From the NCBI GenBank assembly GCA_947500005.1, contig CANMQJ010000014.1, positions 62,001 through 126,000 on the forward strand: a stretch of DNA of 64,000 nt. Reading direction: 5' to 3'. This stretch comes from an uncultured Paracoccaceae bacterium (GTDB lineage: Bacteria > Pseudomonadota > Alphaproteobacteria > Rhodobacterales > Rhodobacteraceae). Numbering within the stretch: position 1 is the first letter of the stretch; each line of letters opens with the position of its first letter. Under the pieces are notes generated by a model. The model saw only the letters and a program-made list of their open reading frames with translations. It did not search any database and was not told the origin of the DNA. Made by a program: the position numbers and the translations under genes. Of this stretch, positions 38,174-47,376 are shown piece by piece.

Positions 38174-38201
38174 TTGCCCCTGCTGGGAAAATCAGTATGA
38201 A
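38174..38201 (+). promoter_or_regulatory. Possible promoter of tRNA-Pro
   Basis: TTGCCC at 38174-38179 and TATGAA at 38196-38201, spacer 16, with the -10 box ending 11 bases before the mature tRNA. Both boxes are partial matches, so this is tentative. Confidence 0.4.
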
Positions 38202-38212
38202 CACTCCCACGT

Positions 38213-38289
38213 CGGGCTATGGCGCAGCCTGGTAGCGCGTCCGTCTGGGGGACGGAAGGTCGCAGGTTCAAGTCCTGCTAGCCCGACCA
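38213..38289 (+). tRNA. tRNA-Pro (anticodon GGG)
   Basis: A complete 77-base cloverleaf. The acceptor CGGGCTA pairs with TAGCCCG, the D stem is GCGC/GCGC, the anticodon stem TCCGT/ACGGA holds loop CTGGGGG with anticodon GGG, and the T arm is GCAGG-TTCAAGT-CCTGC. The 3' CCA is encoded. It reads CCC and CCU proline codons. Confidence 0.97.
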
Positions 38290-38347
38290 TCAGCTACCTC
38301 ACATCTCTCGCGGCGGGCCGGGCCCGGCCGGGTCAAAGGGTCCAGCC

Positions 38348-39442
38348 ATGAGCCATGACACGACCGGTGTGTGCCCCAACCAGCAGATCGAAGACCTGAT
38401 CGACAGCGGTGCCATTCGGGCCACTGACCCCTTCGTCACGGGCCAAGTGCAGCCGGCAAGCCTCGACCTGCGGCTTGGTACGGTGGCCTATCGCGTCCGA
38501 GCATCGTTCCTTGCCGGAGCCGCACATAGTGTGAAGGACAGGCTCGAAGAATTCGAGATGCACCGAATCCCGCTGACCGACGAAGGTGCGGTTCTGGAAA
38601 AGGGCTGTGTCTACCTGGTGCCGCTGATGGAATCGCTGACCCTGCCCGAGGGAATCTCGGCCGTGGCCAATGCGAAAAGCTCCACCGGCCGTCTTGATCT
38701 GCTCACCCGCGCCGTCACCGACCGCGGGACCGAGTTCGATCGCATCCCGCAAGGTTACGACGGCCCGCTCTATGCCGAGATCTGTCCGCGCTCCTTCTCG
38801 GTCCTGGTACGGCCGGGTATGCGCCTCAACCAGATCCGGTTCCGGTCCGGCCAAGCGGTTCTGGACGACGCCGAATTGCGATCACTTCACGCGCGGACAC
38901 CGCTGGTGGACGGGCCTGCGGTGATACAGGACGGGCTGGGCTTTTCGGTGGACCTGCGACCGGCCAAGGACGACCTGGTCGGCTATCGCGCCAAGCCCCA
39001 TACCGGGGTCATCGACCTCGACCGGATCGGGCAATATGCTCCGGCGGAGTTCTGGGAAGAGATCCGGACACGCGAAGGGCGCATCATCCTCGACCCCGGC
39101 GCCTTCTACATTCTCGTCAGCCGCGAAGCGGTCCACATCCCACCAGACTATGCCGCCGAGATGGCCCCCTACCTTGCTATGGTGGGCGAATTCCGGGTGC
39201 ATTACGCGGGTTTCTTCGATCCGGGTTTCGGGCACGACGCGGCCGGTGGCGCAGGATCGCGCGGCGTGCTGGAAGTGCGCTGCCACGAGGCGCCTTTCGT
39301 GCTGGAAGACGGTCAGGTCGTGGGCCGGCTGGTTTACGAGCGCATGGCGCAGCGGCCCACGCAGCTATACGGCGCGGGGATCGCCTCGAATTATCAAGGT
39401 CAGGGCCTGAAGCTGTCGAAGCACTTCAAGACATCGATGTAA
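38348..39442 (+). CDS. dcd: 2'-deoxycytidine 5'-triphosphate deaminase, long alphaproteobacterial form
   Basis: 364 residues, about twice the length of E. coli Dcd (193). The N-terminal half has VQPASLDLRLGTVAYRV, NAKSSTGRLDLL and the catalytic-type segment YDGPLYAEICPRSFSVLV. The second half repeats the dUTPase/Dcd fold (GAFYILVSREAVHIPPDYAA and LEVRCHEAPFVLEDGQ). Alphaproteobacteria and relatives use this tandem version. It deaminates dCTP to dUTP for thymidylate synthesis. The start overlaps nothing and lies 58 bp after the tRNA. Confidence 0.9.
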   Translation: MSHDTTGVCPNQQIEDLIDSGAIRATDPFVTGQVQPASLDLRLGTVAYRVRASFLAGAAHSVKDRLEEFEMHRIPLTDEGAVLEKGCVYLVPLMESLTLPEGISAVANAKSSTGRLDLLTRAVTDRGTEFDRIPQGYDGPLYAEICPRSFSVLVRPGMRLNQIRFRSGQAVLDDAELRSLHARTPLVDGPAVIQDGLGFSVDLRPAKDDLVGYRAKPHTGVIDLDRIGQYAPAEFWEEIRTREGRIILDPGAFYILVSREAVHIPPDYAAEMAPYLAMVGEFRVHYAGFFDPGFGHDAAGGAGSRGVLEVRCHEAPFVLEDGQVVGRLVYERMAQRPTQLYGAGIASNYQGQGLKLSKHFKTSM

Positions 39443-39467
39443 GCAATAGAATTTCCTGCGAAACTCG

Positions 39468-39692
39468 TCAGTTCCGCGGGAAACGCGTGGCTTGCTTCAT
39501 CTTTGCGCTATTCTCACGCGTCCAAGGGCCATTAGGGTCGTGCGAGACCTGTTCGTGATCCTCGCCGCCTTGCGCCCTGTCCTTCTTCCCGCCAATCTTG
39601 GACATCGCGCCAAAGCCCGCATTCATACCTGAATGCACCAGCTTGCCGATGACCATCTTGACGATCATGTTGATGATATGGTTCGCGTTCAT
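39468..39692 (-). CDS. Small conserved hypothetical protein
   Basis: 74 residues. The first half (MNANHIINMIVKMVIGKLVH) looks like an amphipathic or membrane-associated helix, and the second half is polar (GGKKDRAQGGEDHEQVSHDP). I associate proteins starting MNANQIINMI with small uncharacterised Rhodobacterales proteins. It lies between convergent dcd and the scpB operon end, with the stop 26 bp from dcd. No function can be assigned. Confidence 0.65.
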   Translation of the reverse strand: MNANHIINMIVKMVIGKLVHSGMNAGFGAMSKIGGKKDRAQGGEDHEQVSHDPNGPWTRENSAKMKQATRFPRN

Positions 39693-39760
39693 CGCACGTC
39701 TCTCTTTGCTGCCCTGACCGCAATATAGCGGTGAATCTTGCAGATTTCAGGGCGAAACCC

Positions 39761-40423
39761 TCAATCTTCTTCAAAAAGTTCGGGCTGGCCTTCGTGGGTA
39801 TCGTCTTCCTCCCCCCGGCCCTCGCCCAAGGGTATGGTGCCCGGCGGCGGCCGGTTCTCCAGAAGGCCCGCGGCGCGCAATTCCTTGAGCCCGGGAAGAT
39901 CACGCGCGCTTTCCAGCCCGAAATGATCCAGGAATTGCGGCGTCACGACGAAGGTGACGGGCCGACCCGGCGACATTCTGCGACGACCCAGGCGGATCCA
40001 TTCCATCTCGAGCAGTTGATCGATGGTGCCCCGTGAGACGGAGACGCCGCGAATCTCTTCGATCTCGGCCCGCGTGCAGGGCTGGTGATAGGCGACGATG
40101 GCCAGCGTCTCGATCGCCGCACGGCTGAGCTTGCGGGTCTCGATCGTCTCTTTCTGCATCAGGAAGCCCAGGTCGGGCGCGGTACGGATCGCCCACGCCT
40201 CTCCGACCTTCACCACACGCACACCGCGCCCCTCGTAGCGTTTGCGCAGAAGTTCCAGCGCCTGCGCCGCATCGCTGCCATGCGGCATCCGTGCCTCGAG
40301 ATCGGCGACCGTGACCGGCTCGGGGCTGGCGAAGAGCACGGCCTCGACCATGCGCTCCTGCTCGGCCAGGGGCGGCGCGTCGAACAGGCTCTCGCGGGCG
40401 TCGTCTTCCTCGTGGTCAATCAC
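39761..40423 (-). CDS. scpB: Segregation and condensation protein B
   Basis: 220 residues with two winged-helix domains: EQERMVEAVLFASPEPVT-like start, then IETLAIVAYHQPCTRAEIEE with RGVSVSRGTIDQLLEMEWIR and FLDHFGLESARDLPGLKEL. ScpB dimerises and binds ScpA to close the SMC ring that organises chromosomes. It begins 8 bases inside the 3' end of scpA. The C-terminal tail after PPPGTIPLG is acidic and low-complexity. Confidence 0.93.
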   Translation of the reverse strand: MIDHEEDDARESLFDAPPLAEQERMVEAVLFASPEPVTVADLEARMPHGSDAAQALELLRKRYEGRGVRVVKVGEAWAIRTAPDLGFLMQKETIETRKLSRAAIETLAIVAYHQPCTRAEIEEIRGVSVSRGTIDQLLEMEWIRLGRRRMSPGRPVTFVVTPQFLDHFGLESARDLPGLKELRAAGLLENRPPPGTIPLGEGRGEEDDTHEGQPELFEED

Positions 40424-41213
40424 TCTTGTCGGTCCTCTTGCGCAGGTGGATCGGCGCGAAAGTATCGCTCTGCCGCATCTCGAGGTGCCCCTCTTTCACC
40501 AGTTCCAGCGATGCGGCGAAGGTCGCGGCAGTGGCGGAGCGCCGCCGCGCCGGATCGGCATGCCATCCGTCGGGCAGGTAGCTTTCCATGTCGGTCCAGC
40601 TGCCGGCGAAACGGATCAGCGGACGCATCCGGTCAAGTGCCTGCTCCATCGTGAAGACGGAGTCGCGGTCCATCGTGAAAGGACGAAACTCGTCACGCGT
40701 GCGGATGCGCGCATAGCCTTGCATCAGGTCGAGAAGCGTCGCGCTATAGGTCACGGTGCGGATGCGCGTCACGTCCTCGCCCTGCCCCCGCCGGAAGAAG
40801 TCGCGCCCAAGCTGGTCGCGCGCCATGAGCCGCGCCGCCGCGTCACGCATGGCCTGAAGCCTTTCCAGCTGAAAGGCAAGATGCGCGGCCAGTTCCTCGC
40901 CGGTCGGACCTTCCTCCTCGGGGTCGGGCGGCAGCAGCAGGCGGGACTTGAGAAAGGCGAGCCAGGCAGCCATCACCAGGTAGTCCGCGGCAAGTTCGAT
41001 CCGCAGTGCACGGGCGCGCTCGACGAAGGTCAGGTATTGCTGGGCGAGCGCCAGGACCGAGATCTTGCGCAGATCGACCTTCTGGGTGCGCGACAGGGTC
41101 AACAGCACGTCGAGCGGGCCCTCGAACCCGTCGACATCGACGATCAGCGCCTCGGCCGCAAGCCTGTCGGCAACCGAGATGGCCTCGTCCTCGGCAAACA
41201 GATTATCGCTCAT
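40416..41213 (-). CDS. scpA: Segregation and condensation protein A
   Basis: 265 residues from ATG 41213 (MSDNLFAEDEA); a longer frame to 41369 lies inside nagZ. Kleisin features are VDGFEGPLDVLLTLSRTQKV at the N-terminal SMC-binding helix, ADYLVMAAWLAFLKSRLLLP, and a C-terminal winged helix (ATFAASLELVKEGHLEMRQ). It bridges SMC heads with ScpB. It overlaps nagZ by 11 bp and scpB by 8 bp, so the three are translated together. Confidence 0.94.
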   Translation of the reverse strand: MSDNLFAEDEAISVADRLAAEALIVDVDGFEGPLDVLLTLSRTQKVDLRKISVLALAQQYLTFVERARALRIELAADYLVMAAWLAFLKSRLLLPPDPEEEGPTGEELAAHLAFQLERLQAMRDAAARLMARDQLGRDFFRRGQGEDVTRIRTVTYSATLLDLMQGYARIRTRDEFRPFTMDRDSVFTMEQALDRMRPLIRFAGSWTDMESYLPDGWHADPARRRSATAATFAASLELVKEGHLEMRQSDTFAPIHLRKRTDKSD

Positions 41214-42210
41214 ACACCTCTCCGCCCATGAGGCGGGAAAGGTCGGCCTCGGCAGCCTCGATGTCAAGTTCGCCGGGGGCCTGTCGGCGGTCGAGCGCCC
41301 GCTCGGCCCGGGTCTGGGCGGCAGCGTCCATTTCTCCGGCCGCATGGGCAACCTCGGCCCGTTCGGCAAGCGTACCGTTGCAGTGCAGAACCACGTCGCA
41401 CCCGGCCGCGATGGCCGCGCGCGAGAGATCGCACAGCCGCCCCCGCAGCGCCTTCATCGACAGGTCGTCGGTCATGATGAGCCCGTCGAATCCGATCTGG
41501 TCGCGGATCAGCCCGATCATGCGTGGCGAGATGGTGGCGGGCTTGTCGTCAATCCTGTCGTAGACAAGATGCGCGGTCATCCCCATCGGCAGGTCGGTCA
41601 GCGCGCGAAAGGGCGCGAAATCGGTGTCATCGAGGTCTTCGGGATCGGCATCAACATGCGGGAGGTCGTGATGGCTGTCCATCGTGGCGCGACCGTGGCC
41701 GGGCATGTGCTTGACCACCGGAAGCACGCCACCCTCCAGCAGCCCGTCAGCCACGGCGCGGCCCAGAAGCGTCACCGTCTCGGCATCGCGCCCATAGCAG
41801 CGATTGGCAAGGAAAGGATGGGTCGCCTCGCGCGCGATATCGACCATCGGCGCACAGTTGCAATCGATGCCGAGCCCCCGCAGCTCATGCGCGATCAGGC
41901 GATAGCGGAGGTACATTGCGCGCGCTGCGTCAGGCCCCGCCCGGTCGGCATGGGTGAGGGGCGGCAACCACTCGCGTGCCAGGGGCGCGCGCAGGCGTTG
42001 CACCCGGCCCCCCTCCTGGTCGATCAGTATGGGGCAGTCGCGCCCCACCGCCTCACGAAATTCAGCGCAGAGCGCACGGACCTGGTCGGCAGTATCGATA
42101 TTGCGGGAAAAGAGAATGAACCCGAACGGGTTCACCTCGGCAAAAAGCGTTTTTTCCTCGGGCGTCAGGCGCAGCCCGTCGGCATTGAGGATCGTGTTGC
42201 CGAATGTCAC
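41203..42210 (-). CDS. nagZ: Beta-N-acetylhexosaminidase NagZ
   Basis: 335 residues from a GTG at 42210 that overlaps the upstream stop (GTGA), giving the usual start TFGNTILNADGLRLTPEEKT. Glycoside hydrolase family 3 motifs are NPFGFILFSRN, KHMPGHGRATMDSHHDLP (catalytic His/Asp loop) and FDGLIMTDDLSMKAL with the nucleophile aspartate. NagZ removes GlcNAc from anhydro-muropeptides in the cytoplasm, feeding AnmK. Linking it to scpA by overlap is the conserved alphaproteobacterial order. Confidence 0.94.
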   Translation of the reverse strand: MTFGNTILNADGLRLTPEEKTLFAEVNPFGFILFSRNIDTADQVRALCAEFREAVGRDCPILIDQEGGRVQRLRAPLAREWLPPLTHADRAGPDAARAMYLRYRLIAHELRGLGIDCNCAPMVDIAREATHPFLANRCYGRDAETVTLLGRAVADGLLEGGVLPVVKHMPGHGRATMDSHHDLPHVDADPEDLDDTDFAPFRALTDLPMGMTAHLVYDRIDDKPATISPRMIGLIRDQIGFDGLIMTDDLSMKALRGRLCDLSRAAIAAGCDVVLHCNGTLAERAEVAHAAGEMDAAAQTRAERALDRRQAPGELDIEAAEADLSRLMGGEVYER

Positions 42211-43301
42211 CGTGTGGTCACCGGGATGCAATCCGCACGCTCGGCGACCAATGCGGCGCAGAAACGGCGCGCGTCGCTCAGGTCTTCGAAGCCCATTGCC
42301 CGCAGGCGATAGAATGTGCGGCCGCCGCTCGCGGCCTTCTGGATCACCCGTTGCTTGCCATCCATGTAGTCGGCGAAACGGTCCTGAATGCGGTCCCATT
42401 CGGTGCGCGCGACATCGGGGCTGTCATAGGCCCCAAGCTGCGCCAGCCGGGTCCCGACAGGCAGGCTTTCGGGATCGACATCGAGCGTGGCCGACGTGTC
42501 GACCGCGGCAGTCACGGTTTCCTCGAAACTGGCCGTGGCGGCACCCGATTGCGTGGCCCTAGCGGGACGCAACTGGGGACGCAGGGACCGCTTGACGCCC
42601 GGCGCGTCGAGCAGCGCAAGTTCAGGCTGCTGATCGACCAGATCGGCCGGGTCGATGGCCGGCATCGCTTCTGGCTGGACGATGGCGGCGATCTTTTCGC
42701 CGTTCTCGCCTTCGAGGAAGGTTGTCTGCGGCTCCTCCTCGGCGACCAGTTCGGCCACGAGTCGATCGACGGCACCGTCACGGAAAGCAGCCAGCGCATC
42801 GTCAGAGACCGGCGCCGCTTCCTCACGGGTGAGCGAGGCCTTGATCGGATGCAACTCTCCCATCGGGACATCCTCATCCGAAAGTGACACCGGTTTCGGA
42901 GCCAGGATCAGGCGATCCGGTGGCGGCGCGGCGGTCCCCTGCGCGGCGACCGTATTGACCGCCAGCCCCTGATGATCGGCCGGACGGCCACCCGGATTTT
43001 CCGGCTGGATCCGCATCGGCCCTTCCACGGCCCTCACGACCGGCACGCCGCTCACGTCGCGGGCGACAAGCTTGAAACCCCAGACGCCGATGCCGACCAC
43101 CAGGGCCAGCGAACCCAGCGCGCCGGCCACGGTAAATACACGCCCCATCAGCGGCACGCGTGGCCCATCGATCGGTTCCTGGTCGTACTCGTGGCCCGCC
43201 ACATACTCCGGCTCGGCGGCCGGAGGCACCTGATAGGCATTCTGGTAGCTGTAATGAACCTGTTGGGAAGCGTAATGCCCCGCCGTGTCGAAACTCGCCA
43301 T
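42207..43301 (-). CDS. SPOR domain-containing membrane protein
   Basis: 364 residues from ATG 43301 with GAGG 5 bases upstream. The N-terminus is a Tyr/Gln-rich cytoplasmic segment, a single transmembrane helix follows (VFTVAGALGSLALVVGIGVW, about residues 45-65), then a long disordered periplasmic linker and a C-terminal SPOR domain (LAQLGAYDSPDVARTEWDRI to the end). SPOR domains bind denuded septal glycan, so a division or cell-wall role is likely. It sits between argS and nagZ. Confidence 0.88.
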   Translation of the reverse strand: MASFDTAGHYASQQVHYSYQNAYQVPPAAEPEYVAGHEYDQEPIDGPRVPLMGRVFTVAGALGSLALVVGIGVWGFKLVARDVSGVPVVRAVEGPMRIQPENPGGRPADHQGLAVNTVAAQGTAAPPPDRLILAPKPVSLSDEDVPMGELHPIKASLTREEAAPVSDDALAAFRDGAVDRLVAELVAEEEPQTTFLEGENGEKIAAIVQPEAMPAIDPADLVDQQPELALLDAPGVKRSLRPQLRPARATQSGAATASFEETVTAAVDTSATLDVDPESLPVGTRLAQLGAYDSPDVARTEWDRIQDRFADYMDGKQRVIQKAASGGRTFYRLRAMGFEDLSDARRFCAALVAERADCIPVTTR

Positions 43302-43395
43302 GTCCGCCTCACTGCCCTCCTGCACGAGTCTTTGCCGTGCTTGGGGTCCTCTGTCCTATGTTCCTGCCTCGGACCGGCGGTTCGGGCGGTATTGG

Positions 43396-45141
43396 TTACC
43401 GCATCTCCTGCGCCGGCGTCACACCCAAGATACCAAGGCCTGCCGCGATCACAACCGCGACCGCCCGGGCCAGTGCCATTTTTGCATGACTTGTGGCCGC
43501 ATCGCCATCCTGCAGGAATTTCAACGAAGGGACATCGTTGCCCCGATTCCACAGTGAGTGAAATTCACCTGCCAATTCATAGAGATAGAAGGCGACCCTG
43601 TGAGGTTCATTGGTCCTTGCCGCGATCTCGACCAGGCGCGGCCATTCTGCCAGCTTCTTTGCGACGGCAAGCTCCGCCTCGTGATCCACAAGGGTCAGAT
43701 CCGCCGCCTGCAGCGTGGTCTCATCGGCTGTTATCCCGGCCTCTTCGGCCTTGCGCAGCACGCTCATCACGCGGGCATGGGCATATTGCACGTAAAAGAC
43801 CGGGTTCTCGCGGCTCTGCTCCAGCACCTTGTCGAAATCGAAATCGAGCGGCGCGTCGTTCTTGCGGGTGAGCATGACGAAACGGGTCACGTCGGGGCCC
43901 ACTTGCTCGACCACGTCGCGCAAGGTCACGAAATTGCCCGCCCGCTTGGACATCTTGAAGGGTTCGCCGTTCTTCCAGAGCTTGACCAGCTGCGTCAGCT
44001 TGATGTCGAGCGGCACCTTACCGTCCGACAGCGCCGAAACCGCTGCCTTCATCCGCTTTACATATCCGCCGTGATCGGCGCCGAAGACGTCGATCAGCTG
44101 ATCATAGCCTCGGCTTACTTTGTCAAAGTGATAGGCGATGTCAGGCGCGAAATAGGTCCAGCTTCCGTCGGATTTCTTCACCGGCCTGTCCACGTCGTCA
44201 CCATGTTCGGTGGACTTGAACAGCGTCTGTTCGCGCGGCTCCCAATCTTCGGGGGTCTTGCCCTTGGGCGGCTCCAGCACGCCCTCGTAGATCAACCCCT
44301 TGGCCGCGAGACTCTCGAGCGCCCGTTCGATCAGCCCGGTGCCGTAAAGCGATTTCTCGGAGAAGAAGCGGTCCATATTGACGCCCAGCTGCGCGAGATC
44401 CTCGCGGATCAGGGCCATCATCGCGTCGGTGGCGAACGCGCGCACCTCGTCCAGCCAGACCTCTTCGGGCTGGCCGACATAGGCGTCGCCAACCTTGTCC
44501 TTCAGCGCCTCGCCGACCGGTACGAGGTAATCGCCGGGATAGGTTCCGTCGGGAAACTCCACCGCTTCGCCATGCGCTTCGAGATAGCGCAGGTAGACCG
44601 AGCGGGCCAGCACGTCGACCTGCGCACCGCCGTCGTTGATGTAATATTCACGCGTGACCTCCCAGCCCGCGTAATCCAGCAGGCTGGCCAGCGCATCGCC
44701 GAAGACAGCGCCACGGGTATGGCCCACATGCAGCGGGCCGGTCGGGTTGGCCGAGACGTATTCGACGTTGACGGACCGCCCCTGCCCCATCTGCGACCGC
44801 CCGAACTCGACACCCTCGCGCAGGACGGTCGCGATCACCTCTTGCCACACGGAAGGGGCGAGACGCATGTTCAGAAAGCCGGGGCCGGCAACCTCGGCGC
44901 TGGTGATGCGGTGGTCGGCACCCAGCTTGGCGGCAAGGGCCTCGGCGATGTCGCGCGGCTTCATCTTCGCGGGCTTGGCCAGCACCATCGCGGCGTTGGT
45001 CGCCATGTCGCCATGCAGCGGGTCGCGCGGAGGCTCGACCGTCACGTTGTCGAAATCCAGCCCCTCGGGCAGCACGCCCTCGGATTGCATCTGGGCAAGC
45101 GCGTCCAGCACCAGGCCGCGGATCTGGGTAAACAGGTTCAT
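43396..45141 (-). CDS. argS: Arginyl-tRNA synthetase
   Basis: 581 residues from ATG 45141 ([17 protein letters not shown]). The HIGH-type motif is [18 protein letters not shown], and a KMSKS-like signal appears as [15 protein letters not shown]. The N-terminal Arg-tRNA-binding domain and the C-terminal DALR anticodon domain ([20 protein letters not shown]) are complete. It charges tRNA-Arg. It is the second gene of the dgt-argS-SPOR-nagZ-scpA-scpB minus-strand run. Confidence 0.96.
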   Translation of the reverse strand: MNLFTQIRGLVLDALAQMQSEGVLPEGLDFDNVTVEPPRDPLHGDMATNAAMVLAKPAKMKPRDIAEALAAKLGADHRITSAEVAGPGFLNMRLAPSVWQEVIATVLREGVEFGRSQMGQGRSVNVEYVSANPTGPLHVGHTRGAVFGDALASLLDYAGWEVTREYYINDGGAQVDVLARSVYLRYLEAHGEAVEFPDGTYPGDYLVPVGEALKDKVGDAYVGQPEEVWLDEVRAFATDAMMALIREDLAQLGVNMDRFFSEKSLYGTGLIERALESLAAKGLIYEGVLEPPKGKTPEDWEPREQTLFKSTEHGDDVDRPVKKSDGSWTYFAPDIAYHFDKVSRGYDQLIDVFGADHGGYVKRMKAAVSALSDGKVPLDIKLTQLVKLWKNGEPFKMSKRAGNFVTLRDVVEQVGPDVTRFVMLTRKNDAPLDFDFDKVLEQSRENPVFYVQYAHARVMSVLRKAEEAGITADETTLQAADLTLVDHEAELAVAKKLAEWPRLVEIAARTNEPHRVAFYLYELAGEFHSLWNRGNDVPSLKFLQDGDAATSHAKMALARAVAVVIAAGLGILGVTPAQEMR

Positions 45142-45201
45142 CTGACTGTCCTTCTGCTTGGCAGCGGGTTTACCACGCAAACCGCCCGCGTCAATGGAGG
45201 C

Positions 45202-46371
45202 TCAGCTGCCGGTCCCGCGCAGGTGAAGCGCGTCACCCCCGGTCAGGCGGGCGTGATCCAGAAGCGCGAACCGGTCCGTCATCCCCGAGATGTAGTCCGA
45301 TACGATCCGGGCCAGAGCGGTGTCATCCGCCGCCGCCTCGATATCGCCATGCCAGTGACGCGGCATCTGTTTCGGGTCCGAGAGGTAGATTGGAAACAAT
45401 TCCTCGACCACACGCGAGACACTGGTGCGCACGGCCATCACCGACGGCGCACGATACATGCGATGGAAGAGAAACGCCCGGATCACCTTGAGATCGGCCC
45501 AGAGCGCGGGCGAGAACTGCGCGACCGGGTGCCCGAGCGCTCGGATCTCTTCCACCGAGTTTGCCTGCGCCTCCGTAAGAGCCTTGCGCGAGGTCTCGAT
45601 CACATCCGAGACCATCACACCGAAGACTCGCCGCAACGCCTCATGCCGGCGGCGATAGGCATCGGTGCGCGGATAGGTACGGTCGACCTCGGCATAACAT
45701 TCGCCGATGATCGGCAACTCCGCTATCTCGTCATCGGTGAAAAGCCCCGCGCGCAGCCCGTCATGCAGGTCGTGGTTGTTATAGGCCACGTCATCTGCCA
45801 GCGCCGCCACCTGAGCCTCGGCACTGGCATGGGTATCGAGTTCCAGGTCGAAACGCGCATTGCATTCGGCAAGCGCCCAGGGCAGGTCGCCCAGGACAGG
45901 ACCATTATGCTTGGCGATGGCTTCCAGCGTCTCCCATGTGAGGTTCAGACCGTCGAAGGCGGCATAATGTCGTTCCAGCCGGGTGACGATGCGGATCGCC
46001 TGCGCATTGTGATCGAACCCGCCATAGGGCTGCATCAGTGCGTGAAGGGCATCCTCGCCGGTATGGCCGAACGGGGTGTGGCCAAGGTCATGCGCCAGGG
46101 CCACGGCCTCGGTCAGCTCGCCATTGAGCCCAAGGGTTCCCGCAATGGTGCGCGCCACCTGCGCGACCTCGATGGAATGGGTCAGCCGCGTGCGGTAGTT
46201 GTCGCCCTCGTGCTCGACGAAGACCTGGGTCTTGTGCTTGAGCCGGCGAAAGGCGCTGGCATGGATGATCCGGTCGCGGTCGCGCTGGAAACACGACCGG
46301 AAACTGCTCTCTTCCTCCGGCACGAGCCGGCCGCGGGCGCGGTCGGGGTCCGAGGCATAGGGCGCGCGCAT
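45202..46371 (-). CDS. dgt: Deoxyguanosinetriphosphate triphosphohydrolase-like protein
   Basis: 389 residues from ATG 46371 (MRAPYASDPDRARGRLVPEE); an upstream ATG at 46428 is less family-like. HD-domain motifs are RLTHSIEVAQVARTIAG and AHDLGHTPFGHTGEDAL, plus an internal histidine in GGFDHNAQAIRI. The enzyme strips triphosphate from dNTPs to control pools. It leads the minus-strand run and is divergent from the A-type Fe-S carrier at 46449, with 77 bp of shared promoter space. Confidence 0.93.
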   Translation of the reverse strand: MRAPYASDPDRARGRLVPEEESSFRSCFQRDRDRIIHASAFRRLKHKTQVFVEHEGDNYRTRLTHSIEVAQVARTIAGTLGLNGELTEAVALAHDLGHTPFGHTGEDALHALMQPYGGFDHNAQAIRIVTRLERHYAAFDGLNLTWETLEAIAKHNGPVLGDLPWALAECNARFDLELDTHASAEAQVAALADDVAYNNHDLHDGLRAGLFTDDEIAELPIIGECYAEVDRTYPRTDAYRRRHEALRRVFGVMVSDVIETSRKALTEAQANSVEEIRALGHPVAQFSPALWADLKVIRAFLFHRMYRAPSVMAVRTSVSRVVEELFPIYLSDPKQMPRHWHGDIEAAADDTALARIVSDYISGMTDRFALLDHARLTGGDALHLRGTGS

Positions 46372-46448
46372 GTCCACCTGTCCTTGTCGGCTGTCGTTGC
46401 GCTTTCTATATTGCAGGTAGCCAGACATTGAAACCGTTGGAGACAGCG

Positions 46449-46772
46449 ATGAACCTGCCCCCCAAAGTAACCGAACGCGCCTTTGCCCGCCTTGCCGAGA
46501 TTGGCGCGGCAGATCAGGGTCAAGCCCTGCGCGTTGCCGTCGAAGGCGGCGGCTGTTCGGGGTTCCAGTACGAGATCGCACTCGACGCACCGGCCAAGGA
46601 CGACCTTGTTCTCGAAGGGCAGGGTCAGAAGGTCGTCGTGGACAGTGTCTCGCTGCCCTTTCTCGAGAACGCCACCATCGATTTCACCGAAGAGCTGATC
46701 GGCGCGCGCTTCGTGATCGATAACCCCAATGCGAGTTCCTCCTGCGGATGCGGGACCTCTTTCTCGATGTAA
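46449..46772 (+). CDS. erpA: A-type iron-sulfur carrier (ErpA/IscA family)
   Basis: 107 residues from ATG 46449. The three cluster-binding cysteines are present: VEGGGCSGFQYE and SSSCGCGTSFSM. These proteins carry nascent Fe-S clusters to target enzymes. It stands alone, divergent from dgt, not in a suf or isc operon; this solitary place favours an ErpA-type role. The exact subtype is not certain. Confidence 0.85.
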   Translation: MNLPPKVTERAFARLAEIGAADQGQALRVAVEGGGCSGFQYEIALDAPAKDDLVLEGQGQKVVVDSVSLPFLENATIDFTEELIGARFVIDNPNASSSCGCGTSFSM

Positions 46773-46798
46773 CCAGACCGGCACCGGAAAGCGCGGCC

Positions 46799-47073
46799 CT
46801 AATAAGGCGGCGCCAGAACTTCGGGGGCGAGGCCCGCCCCCAAGTGCTGCGTGCATTCGAGAATGTTCAGAAGCTCGACATTTTCCTTCAGCCAGAAAAC
46901 TTCCTCCTCGATCCTGCGATGCCGCGCGAAACAGGCGAAATGGGACGCCAGCCGCGCGTGAGGCCCGGATCGGGCCGGGCGGCAAAGGCGAACGGGAACA
47001 TCTCGACCCTTTCCCCGTCGATCATGGTGGCAGCCTGATTGTTCCGGCAGATGGTTTTCAGCAGTGCAGTCAT
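46799..47073 (-). pseudogene. Frame-disrupted small gene (single-base deletion suspected)
   Basis: From ATG 47073, behind a good GAGGG ribosome-binding site, one frame reads MTALLKTICRNNQAATMIDG and GERVEMFPFAFAARPDPG, then degenerates to a stop at 46888. A second frame, offset by two bases, reads on to a TAG at 46799-46801 with natural-looking sequence ARHRRIEEEVFWLKENVELL then NILECTQHLG. Total length 275 is one base short of a multiple of three. The EEVFWLKEN.ELLNILE motif is one I recall from a small Rhodobacterales family (DUF6902-like); this identification is tentative. Sequencing error is possible. Confidence 0.55.
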
Positions 47074-47376
47074 GGTCAAGTCCCTCTTCGGGTGAATGGC
47101 TGAAAACCTACGGTTGCCGAGGAAAACCGATCCGCAAACAATTGCTCAATCTAAAGTTGTAAAAACATACATTTTCCCCCCGGCAAACAAAGAAGTGTCA
47201 TCCTTGGCCTTTTCCGGAATTACCGGCAGAACACTTCATCCTATCCGCATCAGCGGTTTTCCGGAAATGTTCCGCGCGTGCCAGACACGACCGATCCGAA
47301 TCACCCGCTTTTTCTGCCCCTTGCTCCCCCTCCTCGGGAGAGGATAGACCGGGGCGAACAGCCGGGAGGGTCAGGC
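47074..47376. other. Gene-free, less GC-rich stretch upstream of xth
   Basis: 303 bases with no supportable gene. It is clearly richer in A/T than its surroundings near 47130-47220 (for example GTTGTAAAAACATACATTTT). It holds likely promoter DNA for the divergent small gene at 47073 and for xth at 47377, with no convincing -35/-10 pair or terminator. A GGGAGGG ribosome-binding site for xth lies at 47363-47370. Confidence 0.5.

Noticed and set aside
43558..46431. Very long open frames antisense to real genes, such as 957 codons here and similar ones at 12969-15098, 54158-56512 and 57039-59954
   Set aside because: They are Arg/His/Gly-rich, lack family motifs and mirror the codon phase of real genes on the other strand. 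This is a known artefact of high-GC genomes.
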